Assembly (NCBI GenBank): GCA_022750115.1
Contig: JAKIWI010000002.1
Coordinates: 173,221-237,220, forward strand
Reading direction: 5' to 3'
DNA from: Thermoplasmata archaeon
Lineage (GTDB): Archaea; Thermoplasmatota; Thermoplasmata; Lutacidiplasmatales; UBA184
Length of the DNA stretch: 64,000 bases
The stretch's first letter is position 1. Each line of letters opens with the position of its first letter. The notes under the pieces are model-generated. The model saw only the letters and a list, made by a program, of their open reading frames with translations. It did not search any database and was not told where the DNA came from. The position numbers and the translations under genes were made by a program. This document shows positions 26,476-34,687 of the stretch, piece by piece.

Positions 26476-26946
26476 GTGAGGCGCCTCGCCGTTGCGTGCG
26501 TGATTATCGCCATCGCAGCATTGGTGACGGTCTTGGCCATCAGCCAGATCGAAGTTGAAGCAACGGCTCCGATCCCGATCGTTCCCCACGGCTTTGGCAG
26601 CACCGGGGCGATTGGGGCCCGAAACTTTTCGGTGCAATTCTACACCGATCGTCCCGGCCACCTTGCCGGCAGCTGGGCGTCTGGAATCGAACCCACTCCC
26701 TTCACCTCTCTCCTGTTCTTGGCCTCGTCCTGCCACGATTCGAAGTCGGGGTCGCTGGGGGATGTTGAATGCAGGGGTGATCCGCTGTGGCAGGGGGCGC
26801 CGAATGTCACTCACGATTCCATCAACTACTCCGCGCGAAGTGCGACGTACACGCTCGTCTGGGAGTCCGAGAACGCGACCGACAGCCCGTACGTCTGGAT
26901 TTCGACTCCGCTCGTACTCACTCCGACTCCGTGGTGGTGGACATGA
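26476..26946 (+). CDS. Membrane-anchored extracellular protein, unknown
   Basis: The 156-residue protein has an N-terminal anchor or signal (about residues 5-24) and an outside domain with sequons (NFS, NVT, NYS, NAT) and two Cys (SSCHDS, VECRGD). The end is Trp-rich (PTPWWWT). The GTG at 26476 sits next to the signal segment; a TTG at 26464 is the alternative. It is not obviously related to the other exported proteins here. Function unknown. Confidence 0.55.
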   Translation: MRRLAVACVIIAIAALVTVLAISQIEVEATAPIPIVPHGFGSTGAIGARNFSVQFYTDRPGHLAGSWASGIEPTPFTSLLFLASSCHDSKSGSLGDVECRGDPLWQGAPNVTHDSINYSARSATYTLVWESENATDSPYVWISTPLVLTPTPWWWT

Positions 26947-26988
26947 GTTCGCGAGGGCGGTCTGATCTGGATCTGGCGAGCGAACCGA

Positions 26989-27537
26989 TTGGAAACCGGC
27001 TTCGGGCCAGGACTCCTGCGCCGAAGTCCTCGCGGGGGGTCTAGCAACATTCCGAATACCTCCCGTGTTTCCCGGTACAGCGTTCGCGTAACGTTTCACG
27101 CCCCCCTCCGTTTCGCCTATCGGTGGTGCACCGACTACTCGTCCAGCGACGGGCGGGACTCGGGCGAGGGGTACGAACGCCGCGTCCTTCATCGGTCGAT
27201 CGATCGAGTCGAGCTCGAGGACCTCTACGATACGAAGTCCGGCTGGATCTGGATCCACCGGACAGTTCGCCTCCTTCCTCCGGATCGATGGCACGCGAAC
27301 TCGATCGGCAGCGACCGCACTCTTTCCGTCGACTACCGATTGTCTCCCGGGGCGATGGGTTGCACGCATCTGTCCATTCGAGCCGTTCGGAAACCCTACG
27401 GTTGCGGACGAACGAACCCGCCGAAAATGGCCTGGGAGGCATCCATCGCGATGAGCTGGGCACGCTTTGCCCAGGTCCTTGAGAGGGACTACCAACGGTC
27501 CGAACCCGGTCGGATTCATCGGGAACGTCGGACCTGA
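26989..27537 (+). CDS. SRPBCC/START-like ligand-binding protein
   Basis: From about residue 30 the protein shows the SRPBCC pattern: first strand YSVRVTFHAPLRFAYRWCTDY, in which a pathogenesis-related/polyketide-cyclase-type fold usually starts, then WIWIHRTVRLLPPDRW and SVDYRLSP strands, and a long C-terminal helix (MAWEASIAMSWARFAQVLERDY). Such folds bind hydrophobic ligands in a cavity. The start is uncertain: TTG 26989 is the first available and leaves about 28 unstructured residues. Length about 182 residues. Confidence 0.6.
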   Translation: METGFGPGLLRRSPRGGSSNIPNTSRVSRYSVRVTFHAPLRFAYRWCTDYSSSDGRDSGEGYERRVLHRSIDRVELEDLYDTKSGWIWIHRTVRLLPPDRWHANSIGSDRTLSVDYRLSPGAMGCTHLSIRAVRKPYGCGRTNPPKMAWEASIAMSWARFAQVLERDYQRSEPGRIHRERRT

Positions 27538-27665
27538 GGTTGGAAAATGGAGAACGTTCCGGCGAACTCGCCGCCCGTCTGATCTGCGGCCGCCTCTGAG
27601 TTCGGCCCCGCGGGGCTACTTGGTGAGTCGTATAGGGCGACGTTGTCTCGCGACCATCGCCGTCC

Positions 27666-28277
27666 GTGCGGAAATTCGAGCAAGGCGCTGGCCCGCCCTG
27701 CGATTCGATCCTCTGGCCGCAGCCGGTCCGGGGAGAAGTGAGGTCGGCGTGGCGATTCGCTCGCCGGGGGCGGAGCCGCAGGATTCGCGACTCGCTCGAA
27801 CTCCTTCCGACCCACGCGCCAACTGAGGGGCTGTTGGTCGATGTGGGGGGCGGAGTCGGCATCGGAGCCGCCGAAGAAATGAGGATCGCGCCCCGCGGCG
27901 CCTACGCACGAGCGCTCGTGATTGACCCGCAAAAAGGAATGATCCAGCGCGCAGTCCCCAGGATCCCATACCGGCCTCGGCTCGAGCCGGTGGTCGCCGG
28001 CGGCAACCACCTGCCCCTCCCGGACAAGTCCGTCGATGTCCTCCTCTCGCTCGGGGTCCTGTGCTGCATGAAGCAGGAAGCTGTTCCGCGGGCCGTCGCC
28101 GAACTCTGGAGGGTGCTTCGGCCCGGAGGGTACTGTGTACTGCAAGTCCCCAACGCAATGCAAACCTCGGTGTTCGGTTTGTTTCGGAGCCGCGGGTTCC
28201 GCAAGATCGGGTCGCCCGTCCCGAACGAACTCGAGTCGGATTTCTCGCTTCATCGCCGGCCGGTTCTGACGCGCTAA
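27666..28277 (+). CDS. Class I SAM-dependent methyltransferase
   Basis: The 203-residue protein has motif I VDVGGGVGIGA at residues 58-68, an acidic turn VIDP after the second strand, PLPDKSVDVLLSLGVLCCM (motif IV region with a Cys pair), and LRPGGYCVLQVPN (post-IV). This is the Methyltransferase_11-type order. The substrate is unknown. The N-terminal 40 residues are basic. The GTG at 27666 is the start. It sits at the end of the accessory stretch. Confidence 0.8.
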   Translation: MRKFEQGAGPPCDSILWPQPVRGEVRSAWRFARRGRSRRIRDSLELLPTHAPTEGLLVDVGGGVGIGAAEEMRIAPRGAYARALVIDPQKGMIQRAVPRIPYRPRLEPVVAGGNHLPLPDKSVDVLLSLGVLCCMKQEAVPRAVAELWRVLRPGGYCVLQVPNAMQTSVFGLFRSRGFRKIGSPVPNELESDFSLHRRPVLTR

Positions 28278-28503
28278 CCTTCCGGTCCAGGAGGAGGGGG
28301 GCTTCCCCCGTCCTTGGGGAGCGCCGCCAATTCGACCCGCTCCGGTTCGATGGACCAGTTGAGTGGCCGGCCCTCGTCCGGGGTCACCAATGGAACAGGG
28401 GGGCCGAATGGGGGCGCGCGCAAACCCCTCGAATTGTCGTACGGTCCGGGGAGGGCAGCCGTACCGCGAACTCTGGAAAGATCGATCCAACCAGAGTGGC
28501 CAT
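28274..28503 (-). pseudogene. Possible frameshifted short gene
   Basis: A protein-like start (MATLVGSIFPEFAVRLPSP from 28503) continues in a different frame from about 28425 (PPFGPPVPLVTPDEGRPLNW ... LAALPKDGG). Joined they give about 75 residues. No family is recognised. This may be a broken gene, a sequencing indel, or chance. Confidence 0.25.
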
Positions 28504-28573
28504 CTCGCCCGCACACCTCCGCCCCGGTTCGTGACTGCTGGTTGCGAGCACGTGCGGCGACTCAGCCGCCTCG

Positions 28574-29092
28574 CTACTCCGGCCGCCTTCGGGCTGTAGT
28601 CGGAATGTCCGCACCTCCCGACCTCGGGTTAGTGGCCTTGGTGGTGTCCTGCCACGATCCGATTGAGCCCGCGCCCCGCGAACCGGGTCTCGAGCGCAAC
28701 CGCGGGGACACTCGATACAACTCGAGCGCCGGTTCGCAGGCTCTCGGCAGGCGGGACAGACGTCCAGCGCTCACGATCGCCACCAACTTGATCAGAGGGA
28801 CCACGACGAAAACCGTCTCTGGGCTGGAATCTCGACGGGGCGGCCACCACAAGATGCAGAGCGGTACCAGGAAGCCGGTCGGGCGGCTGAACGTCAGAAA
28901 CGTCCAGAGGGAATCACCGCCGAGCCGTCCCTCGAGGACGCTGGCGGGCAGGACCTCGAAAGACTCACCGGCTCGTCCCCAAGGGCAGGGAACCCGCAAG
29001 TTCCATGACTCGATCGGCGCAGGCGGACCGTGCAGTTGGTACTCCGCGAGGAGTAGGTCGGTCCGGACGATGATCGGCGGAAACCGGTCCAT
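28574..29092 (-). CDS. Hypothetical protein (172 aa)
   Basis: ATG 29092 opens a frame whose first 110 residues look coding (FPPIIVRTDLLLAEYQLHG; a hydrophobic stretch TGFLVPLCILWWP; TVFVVVPLIKLVAIVSAG, two possible spans). The last 60 residues are Arg/Ser-rich and less convincing. The longer frame upstream of 29092 lies antisense to the DTD2 gene and is rejected. Family unknown. Confidence 0.4.
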   Translation of the reverse strand: MDRFPPIIVRTDLLLAEYQLHGPPAPIESWNLRVPCPWGRAGESFEVLPASVLEGRLGGDSLWTFLTFSRPTGFLVPLCILWWPPRRDSSPETVFVVVPLIKLVAIVSAGRLSRLPRACEPALELYRVSPRLRSRPGSRGAGSIGSWQDTTKATNPRSGGADIPTTARRRPE

Positions 29093-29196
29093 GAGTTCGG
29101 CCCGGGTGGACTCCTGCGAGTCATCGGACCATCGCCGAGGTTCTGAAACGGGTCGTTGGGAGATCGGCTGCCGAAGGCGAGTTCGCGCCCGACCAG

Positions 29197-29204
29197 AGTT
29201 ATCC
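29197..29204 (+). promoter_or_regulatory. TATA box for DTD2
   Basis: AGTTATCC is centred about 25 nt before the ATG at 29226, predicting a leaderless mRNA and fixing the start. Confidence 0.55.
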
Positions 29205-29225
29205 CACGGGCCGAATCCCCCACAC

Positions 29226-30095
29226 ATGCCGGCTCCGCCTGTCCTCATCGTGCTCTCCGACCCCGACCCGGTCGCTCGCGCGGTCGGACTCGAGTTGGGA
29301 GTTGGCTCATCGACGGGCGACTTCGTGGAGGGTGCTCCGATTCGAGCGCTCGGCCCTGGAATCGCCTCCCTGCGACGCCCGGGACTGCACATCCACGACG
29401 AGACGCTCGACGCTCGATTGCCAGTGGCGTGGCGATCGTCGCGAACGACCCTTGTATTTCCCTCCATCCACCGAAGTGAGCGGGGGGATGCGGCCCTCAC
29501 CGTCCACCCCTTGGGCAACCCCGGCTCCGTGGTCGAGGTCGGTGGTCGACCTGAGACGCTCGTGCCCGCCGCTCCACGACTCATGACCGATGCGCTCCGA
29601 CGACTCTCGGAAGGCGCCGCCCGGGTCGGGGCGCCCGCCACGTTCGAGGCGACCCATCACGGCCCCTCGTTGAGCTTGCCGACGTTTTTCATCGAGATCG
29701 GGGGTGGAGAGGCCGACGACCCGCCCCCGGCCGCGACGCATCTGATCGCTTCGGTCGTCCGGGAGCTGTCGGAGGATCCCCGGGACCATGTGGTCGTCGG
29801 AGTCGGGGGCGGCCACTACGCCCCCCATTTTACCGACCTCGCGCTGCGCCGCTCTATCGCATTCGGGCACATCCTGCCGCGTCACGTTCTCGATACGCTC
29901 GCCCCGGCCGTGGCCCGACAAGCGCGAGAGCTGACCGAAGGTTCCGAAGGGGTCGTCTACGCGCGCGCGGCCGACATGGAACGGGCGGTGGCCCAGGAAT
30001 GGGGAGGTCGATTTCGGGAGGCAGCCGCCTCCCGTCGCGAGGGCCCCGCTACTCCAGGCTCGTCGAGCGACGGCGTTCCGGGCGCTGGTACATGA
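29226..30095 (+). CDS. dtd2: D-aminoacyl-tRNA deacylase, archaeal/plant type (DTD2)
   Basis: DTD2 hydrolyses D-amino acids wrongly attached to tRNA. The 289-residue protein shows both family signatures: THHGPSL with PTFFIEIGG at residues 143-160, and GVGGGHYAPHFT at 192-203, followed by the GHILPRHVL segment. Length is normal for the archaeal form. The ATG at 29226 is supported by a TATA box 25 nt upstream; the long open frame before it is not coding. Its 3' end overlaps the convergent ribbon-helix-helix gene by 47 nt. Confidence 0.93.
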   Translation: MPAPPVLIVLSDPDPVARAVGLELGVGSSTGDFVEGAPIRALGPGIASLRRPGLHIHDETLDARLPVAWRSSRTTLVFPSIHRSERGDAALTVHPLGNPGSVVEVGGRPETLVPAAPRLMTDALRRLSEGAARVGAPATFEATHHGPSLSLPTFFIEIGGGEADDPPPAATHLIASVVRELSEDPRDHVVVGVGGGHYAPHFTDLALRRSIAFGHILPRHVLDTLAPAVARQARELTEGSEGVVYARAADMERAVAQEWGGRFREAAASRREGPATPGSSSDGVPGAGT

Positions 30096-30279
30096 TCGCG
30101 CCCGAACGGTAAACGGCCTTTCCGAGCTTCACGTTCTGCACCGAGGCGACGTGCGGCGCGCGCTCGGCGAGCATCATGCTCTCGACCACCTGGCGGAACA
30201 GGGCGCTCTGGTTGATCTCGGGGTGGCGGTCCAGGAACGCGTTCTCCTCGGGAGTGATGGTGATGTTCTTCCGAAGCAT
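30049..30279 (-). CDS. Ribbon-helix-helix-type small DNA-binding protein
   Basis: The 76-residue protein begins LRKNITITPEENAFLDRHPEINQSALFRQVVE: a basic strand followed by two helices with the NQSALFRQVV turn typical of ribbon-helix-helix regulators. The C-terminal half (VKLGKAVYRSGAIMYQ) is not typical. It is probably a dimeric repressor. Starts at 30318 or 30330 are also in frame. A palindrome at 30342-30355 just upstream may be its own operator. The gene overlaps the end of DTD2 on the opposite strand. Confidence 0.7.
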   Translation of the reverse strand: MLRKNITITPEENAFLDRHPEINQSALFRQVVESMMLAERAPHVASVQNVKLGKAVYRSGAIMYQRPERRRSTSLE

Positions 30280-30341
30280 TCCCGTCGATTCGGTGGCGCC
30301 GCGTCGCGGACCCGGCATAGGGCGCACCATTCGCGTGTGGT

Positions 30342-30355
30342 AGATATACGTATCT
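30342..30355. promoter_or_regulatory. Palindrome AGATA-TACG-TATCT, candidate operator/promoter
   Basis: AGATATACGTATCT contains the perfect 8-bp palindrome ATACGTAT and inverted arms AGATA/TATCT. It stands out in GC-rich sequence, between the end of the M16 gene and the ribbon-helix-helix gene, and also offers the only TATA-like element (GTATATCT on the minus strand) for that gene. This suggests autorepression. Confidence 0.4.
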
Positions 30356-30403
30356 GTGCGGGCTCGTCCGAGGTTATACTGCGTCGACCGGAACCGCCGA
30401 GTC

Positions 30404-31675
30404 TCACCCGACCGTGCCGGCCACGACCGTGACCGCCCGGGCGGGATCGTAGACGTTCGCGGTGGCGTCTCGGATGGCGCGCGGCGTCAACGCGCGAAGG
30501 ATCGACGGCCACTCGAGCCAGTGTCGCTCCGCGAGTCCGTTGTAGGCCGCGTCCACCGCGAGCTCGTGGGCGTCGGCCGACGTTTCGAGGCCGAGGGGGA
30601 TCTCGCCGATCGCACTCTCCCGGATCCGGTTCAATTCGCCCGCGGGAATCGGAGTCTCTGCGATGGCGGCCAGCTCGTCTCGCATCAGGCGCACGACCTG
30701 CTCGGCCCGCTCGGGCGCGCTGCCCGCTTGGGCCGACCAGTAGCCGCCCCAGCGCATCGATTCGAGGTCGCTCGAGGCGTGGTAGGCGAGCCCGCGGTCT
30801 TCGCGGATGTGCTGGAACAGGCGGTTCAGAAGGCTCCGACCTCCGAGGACCTCGTTCGCCAAGACGAGCGCCGGGAACGAGGGATCGTCCCGGGAGGGCG
30901 CGTTCCCCCCGACTCGGATCTCCGTTTGGCTGCGCCCGGCCATCGCGATCGACCGCGCCACCGCTCGGCTTACGGGATTCCGAGCGGCGGGTGGGGCGCG
31001 AGCTGGACGATCCGTCGGGAACCGTGGGAACCGCGAGTGGACCAATCGCTGGACGTCCGACATCGACCGCGACGTGGTCACGACGACGAACCCCCCCGAT
31101 GCGGCTGTCTGCTCGCGATGGAACTTCACGAGGTCGGTGCGCCGGAGGCCGGCGATCGATCGGCGAGAGCCGAGCCCGGAGAGTCGGTACGGGTGACCGG
31201 TCGGGAAGACCGCGTACAGCATCTCACGGTCCGCCCTCGGTCCCGGCTGCGTTTGTTCCCGGAGTTGCCGCTCGACGATCTGACGGCGGACCCGCTCGAG
31301 GTCGTCCGTTGCCCAACGTGGTCGCAAGACGACGTCGGCGAGTAGTCCCAGGAGCGGCACGAGCTCCGACCCCGGTCCCGTGACGGAGACCTCGTTGGTC
31401 TCCGGAGCGCAGTGTCGATGGATCGACCCGCCGCGCTGGTCGAGCTCGCGAGCGAGGGCGACGCGGTCGCGTCGACCGGCGGCGCTGGCTCCCACCTGGC
31501 TCGTGACGACGGCGAGGCCTTCGCGGCCCTCGGGGTCGAACGCCCACCCGGCGGGTCCAACGTAGGTCGCCGCAAAGCTTGCCGAGCCCGACGGCGCCGG
31601 CTGGCGCACGACGGTGAGTCCGTCCGCCCTCACATCTCGCTCGAAGACGAGCGGGTCGCTACGCTCCGACGCCAT
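30404..31675 (-). CDS. M16 family peptidase-like subunit without the zinc motif
   Basis: The 423-residue protein has the two-domain M16 fold but not HxxEH. The equivalent N-terminal region reads FDPEGREGLAVVTSQVG with no His pair. The C-terminal R/Y region is present (NRLFQHIREDRGLAYHASSD, then WGGYWSAQAG). In bacterial-type M16B heterodimers one subunit carries zinc and the other supplies the substrate-binding R/Y pair. The upstream gene encodes the zinc subunit and overlaps this one by 17 nt, so the two very probably form such a heterodimer. Role: peptide degradation. Confidence 0.85.
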   Translation of the reverse strand: MASERSDPLVFERDVRADGLTVVRQPAPSGSASFAATYVGPAGWAFDPEGREGLAVVTSQVGASAAGRRDRVALARELDQRGGSIHRHCAPETNEVSVTGPGSELVPLLGLLADVVLRPRWATDDLERVRRQIVERQLREQTQPGPRADREMLYAVFPTGHPYRLSGLGSRRSIAGLRRTDLVKFHREQTAASGGFVVVTTSRSMSDVQRLVHSRFPRFPTDRPARAPPAARNPVSRAVARSIAMAGRSQTEIRVGGNAPSRDDPSFPALVLANEVLGGRSLLNRLFQHIREDRGLAYHASSDLESMRWGGYWSAQAGSAPERAEQVVRLMRDELAAIAETPIPAGELNRIRESAIGEIPLGLETSADAHELAVDAAYNGLAERHWLEWPSILRALTPRAIRDATANVYDPARAVTVVAGTVG

Positions 31676-32984
31676 CGTCCCCCCCCGTTGGCTCGTACCG
31701 GACGACGACTCGGCGCTCGGAGCGGAACAGGTCGGCGGCCTGCCGAAGAGCGTCCGACCGGGTCACCCCCAACAGCCGACGGAACAGACGGGATTCGAAG
31801 CCGGGCGGTCCGAGGGTGGCGAAGTATCCGAGCCGGAAACCGGCCCTCGACGCCCCCTCGTACGCCAGCTCCGCTCCTCGGCGGATCTTGGTACGGACCT
31901 CGGTCATCTCCACTGCGGTGGGACCCTGCGTACCGAGTCGACTCACCTCACGATCGACGGCTTCCTCGAGACGATCGAATGGTACCTTCGGAGCCGCCTG
32001 GGCCCCGATCGTGAAGAGCGCGGGATGGACGCGCGGCCGGAACTCGCTGCTGGCGCGCACGGCCAGCCCAGTGTCGACGAGTCCCCGGTAGAGGCGGGAG
32101 GACGGGTGTTCCCCCGAACGCCCCATCGACGCGCCGGCGGAGAACAGGCGGGTCTCGCCCCCCAGTAGCACATCGAGGCATACCAGGGCAGGAGTCGCCG
32201 GGTCGCTCAGGGCGGGGGCCCTCCAACCGATGGTCAGGAGCGGGGTCGTCCCCGGACCGTGGAGGGTGGCACGGCGTTCGCCGCGAGGCTCTGGCTCGAC
32301 GGCGCGGACATGAGGGTCGGCCCCCGAACGTGGCAGCGAACCGAAGGACTTCCGTATCCGGCGCTCCACCGCTCCGGGTTCGAATCCCCCGGAGACGACG
32401 AGGACGGCGTTCTTCGGGCCGTAGAACCGCTGGTAGTAGGAGCGCAACGCCGCCGGGGTGAGATCGCGGATGTCCTCTTTGCGGCCGAGCGGATCCCACC
32501 GGTAGGGATGCTCCCGGAACGCGAGCTGGTAGAGCTCCTCGTCGGCGCGGTATTCGGGCCAGTTCTCGTTCCCTTCGCGCTCGGAGTCGATGACCGTGCG
32601 CTCCCGGTTCACGTCGCGGTCGCGGAGCAGCGCCCGCGTCATCCGGTCGGCCTCGATGTCGAGGGGGATCCCGAGGCGCTCGCGCGGTACCGTCGAGAAA
32701 TACGCCGTGAAGTCCGTGTCGGTGAACGCGTTGAGGGTCCCACCTACCTCGACGACGGCGCGGTCGATCGCGCCCTTTGGGTAGTGCGGCGAACCCTGGA
32801 ACAGCATGTGCTCGACCCAGTGGGAGGCGCCGGTCACGCCCGGCCATTCGTTCTTCGAGCCAACGCGGTACCACACCCACACGCTCGCGGTCGCGCTCTC
32901 CCGATCCGGGGCTAAGATCGTCTCGAGCCCATTGGCGAGGCGGAAGCGCCGGGTCGCCGGGCGGCGCGGGGCAGGCCGTGACAT
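31659..32984 (-). CDS. M16 family zinc peptidase, catalytic subunit
   Basis: The 441-residue protein has the inverted zinc motif HWVEH at residues 55-59 and the downstream Glu-containing helix (NRERTVIDSEREGNENWPEY) that provides the third ligand, then LGRKEDIRDLT and the YYQRFYGPKNAVLVVSGGF segment of the family. It partners with the overlapping gene downstream (30404). The ATG at 32984 is preceded by CTTATAAG at 26 nt, so a leaderless transcript of both genes is expected. It is divergent from the lipid operon. Confidence 0.92.
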   Translation of the reverse strand: MSRPAPRRPATRRFRLANGLETILAPDRESATASVWVWYRVGSKNEWPGVTGASHWVEHMLFQGSPHYPKGAIDRAVVEVGGTLNAFTDTDFTAYFSTVPRERLGIPLDIEADRMTRALLRDRDVNRERTVIDSEREGNENWPEYRADEELYQLAFREHPYRWDPLGRKEDIRDLTPAALRSYYQRFYGPKNAVLVVSGGFEPGAVERRIRKSFGSLPRSGADPHVRAVEPEPRGERRATLHGPGTTPLLTIGWRAPALSDPATPALVCLDVLLGGETRLFSAGASMGRSGEHPSSRLYRGLVDTGLAVRASSEFRPRVHPALFTIGAQAAPKVPFDRLEEAVDREVSRLGTQGPTAVEMTEVRTKIRRGAELAYEGASRAGFRLGYFATLGPPGFESRLFRRLLGVTRSDALRQAADLFRSERRVVVRYEPTGGDDGVGA

Positions 32985-33006
32985 CGCGCTCCAACCGACG
33001 GGTCGG

Positions 33007-33014
33007 CTTATAAG
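33007..33014 (-). promoter_or_regulatory. TATA box for the M16 gene pair
   Basis: CTTATAAG is centred about 26 nt before the ATG at 32984. The box is self-complementary. The DGGGP synthase promoter lies about 40 nt away on the other strand. Confidence 0.65.
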
Positions 33015-33050
33015 AGGCCGCGAACCGCGGCCACCCCAACTTCGATATCG

Positions 33051-33056
33051 TTATCC
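33051..33056 (+). promoter_or_regulatory. TATA box for the lipid/pyrE/endA operon
   Basis: TTATCC (preceded by GATATCG) lies about 28 nt before the GTG at 33081, which predicts a leaderless start of the seven-gene operon. Confidence 0.55.
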
Positions 33057-33080
33057 ACGTCGGCCGACCATCGTCGGCGC

Positions 33081-33929
33081 GTGCATCCCTGGCTCCGCCT
33101 CGTGCGGGTCGGCAACGTGCTCACCGCGCTCGCCGGCACGGTCGTCGGGGGCCTCGCCGCCCGCGGAGCGGGGATCCCGTCCACCTCCGGATTCTGGCTG
33201 GTCGTCCTGCTGGCGGCGGCTTCGACCGCGTTCGTCACCGCCGGCGGCAACGTCGTCAACGACGTACTGGATCGCGAAACCGACCGGACCAACCACCCCG
33301 ACCGGCCGTTGGTCACCGGAGCGATCGGAGTCGGGACCGCGAAGCTCGGCGGGGGGGCATTGCTCGTCCTGGGGGTCGGCTCAATCGTGCCCGTCGCCCT
33401 CCGCGCCCCCCTGCTCCTCCCGATCCTTCTCGTGGCGATCGGGGCCTTGCTGGGCTACGAGTTCTTCCTCAAGTCCCACGGGTTCTCCGGAAACCTTCTG
33501 GTCGCGTTCCTGACGGCGGCTGTGTTCCTCTACGGGGGAGCGGCCGTCGGGAACGTCGTCGCGGTGATCCCGTTCTCCCTGATGGCGTTCGGAGCGACGC
33601 TCTCGCGGGAACTCATCAAGGACATGGAGGACGCGGGAGGGGACAAGGACCGGCAGACCCTCCCGCGGCTGCGCGGGTTCGGGGTGGCGACCGGGATCGC
33701 CCGGCTCTCCGCGGGCATCGCGATCGCCCTCAGCCCAGTGCCGCTCCTGACGCTCCTCACGCCGTGGTCCATCGCGGGGATTATGTACCTCGCTCTGGTG
33801 GTCGCCGCCGATGCGCTGTTCGTGGCGTCGGTCGCGGCGCTCCCCGAGCGCCTCCACCGCGGGCAGACGCTCAGCAAGGCCGGAATGACGGTGGCGCTCC
33901 TCGCGTTCCTCGCCGCGGCGTTCCGGTAG
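33081..33929 (+). CDS. Digeranylgeranylglyceryl phosphate synthase (UbiA family)
   Basis: This enzyme adds the second geranylgeranyl chain to GGGP, the second step of archaeal ether-lipid core synthesis, in the membrane. The 282-residue UbiA protein has the first Asp-rich motif N60-D61-x2-D64-x3-D68 (NDVLDRETD), followed by RTNHPDRPLVTG, and the second motif KDMEDAGGDK near residue 180. About eight or nine spans are visible. It is the first gene of an operon with GGGP synthase (8 nt downstream) and CarS, which supports the lipid assignment over a quinone role. The GTG start lies 28 nt after a TATA box. Confidence 0.9.
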   Translation: MHPWLRLVRVGNVLTALAGTVVGGLAARGAGIPSTSGFWLVVLLAAASTAFVTAGGNVVNDVLDRETDRTNHPDRPLVTGAIGVGTAKLGGGALLVLGVGSIVPVALRAPLLLPILLVAIGALLGYEFFLKSHGFSGNLLVAFLTAAVFLYGGAAVGNVVAVIPFSLMAFGATLSRELIKDMEDAGGDKDRQTLPRLRGFGVATGIARLSAGIAIALSPVPLLTLLTPWSIAGIMYLALVVAADALFVASVAALPERLHRGQTLSKAGMTVALLAFLAAAFR

Positions 33930-33937
33930 CACCAACG

Positions 33938-34687
33938 ATGGGACGGGTCGCCGACGTTCTCGCGGAACGGCTCCGGAGCGGGCCGCTCCACTTCACGCTG
34001 ATCGACCCGGACAAGTCCCCCGGCGAGAAGGCGGCGGCGATCGCCGCGGGCGCGGTCGCGCTTGGCTCGGACGCGATCCTACTCGGGGGCTCGACCGGTA
34101 TCTCGCGCGAGAAGATGGCGGCGGCCGCGCGGGCGGTCAAGTCCGCCGTCCCGGTGCCGACGATCATCTTCCCGGAGGGGCCCTCATCGATCACCGAGGT
34201 CGCGGACGCGGTCCTGTTCATGAGCCTCCTCAATTCGCGCCGCCTCGACCTCGTCATCCGAGTGCACGCGCGGACCGCTCCGCTCATCCGGAAGCTCGGA
34301 CTCGAGACGATCGCCCTCGGCTACCTCGTCATCGCGCCGGGGATGCGCGTCGGTGAGGTCGGGGAGGTCGACGTCGTCCCGCGCGACGCGCCCGAGGTAG
34401 CCGTCGGCTACGCGCTGGCGGCCGAGCTCCTCGGCATGCGAATGGTCTACCTGGAAGCCGGGTCGGGCGCTCCCTCCCCGGTCCCCGCGGAGATGGTCCA
34501 TCAAGTCCGGACGGCGCTTGGGATTCCGCTGATCGTCGGCGGCGGGATCCGAACGGGCGCCGACGCCCGGACGCTTCTGGACGCGGGAGCCCAGGTGCTC
34601 GTCACTGGCACGGTGACCGAGGAGGAAGGTCTCGGCGAGGGGTTCCGTGGGATCCTGAGTGAGGTGCGCCGTGCACGGGGCGGCTGA
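33938..34687 (+). CDS. Geranylgeranylglyceryl phosphate synthase (GGGPS)
   Basis: It joins sn-glycerol-1-phosphate with GGPP, the first committed step of archaeal lipid synthesis. The 249-residue TIM barrel shows the family marks LIDPDKSP near the start, SDAILLGGSTG, YLEAGSGAPSPVP (the G1P-binding YxEaGSGA element) and VGGGIRT. Length is normal for group II enzymes. It follows the UbiA gene by 8 nt and its 3' end overlaps the DUF2070 gene by 29 nt. Confidence 0.95.
   Translation: MGRVADVLAERLRSGPLHFTLIDPDKSPGEKAAAIAAGAVALGSDAILLGGSTGISREKMAAAARAVKSAVPVPTIIFPEGPSSITEVADAVLFMSLLNSRRLDLVIRVHARTAPLIRKLGLETIALGYLVIAPGMRVGEVGEVDVVPRDAPEVAVGYALAAELLGMRMVYLEAGSGAPSPVPAEMVHQVRTALGIPLIVGGGIRTGADARTLLDAGAQVLVTGTVTEEEGLGEGFRGILSEVRRARGG

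Noticed and set aside
26149-27519. 456-codon open frame on the minus strand
   Set aside because: Crosses three plus-strand genes antisense and has no hydrophobic core or family pattern; the plus-strand genes have clear folds or signal peptides.
28314-29225. Plus-strand extension of the DTD2 frame by about 300 codons
   Set aside because: Not protein-like, and a TATA box lies just before ATG 29226 where the known family begins.
32372-32394. Sequence resembling a tRNA T arm (CCGGG-TTCGAAT-CCCGG type)
   Set aside because: No matching acceptor, D or anticodon arms upstream, and it lies in frame inside the well-supported M16 peptidase gene, where it encodes the SGGFEPG region.
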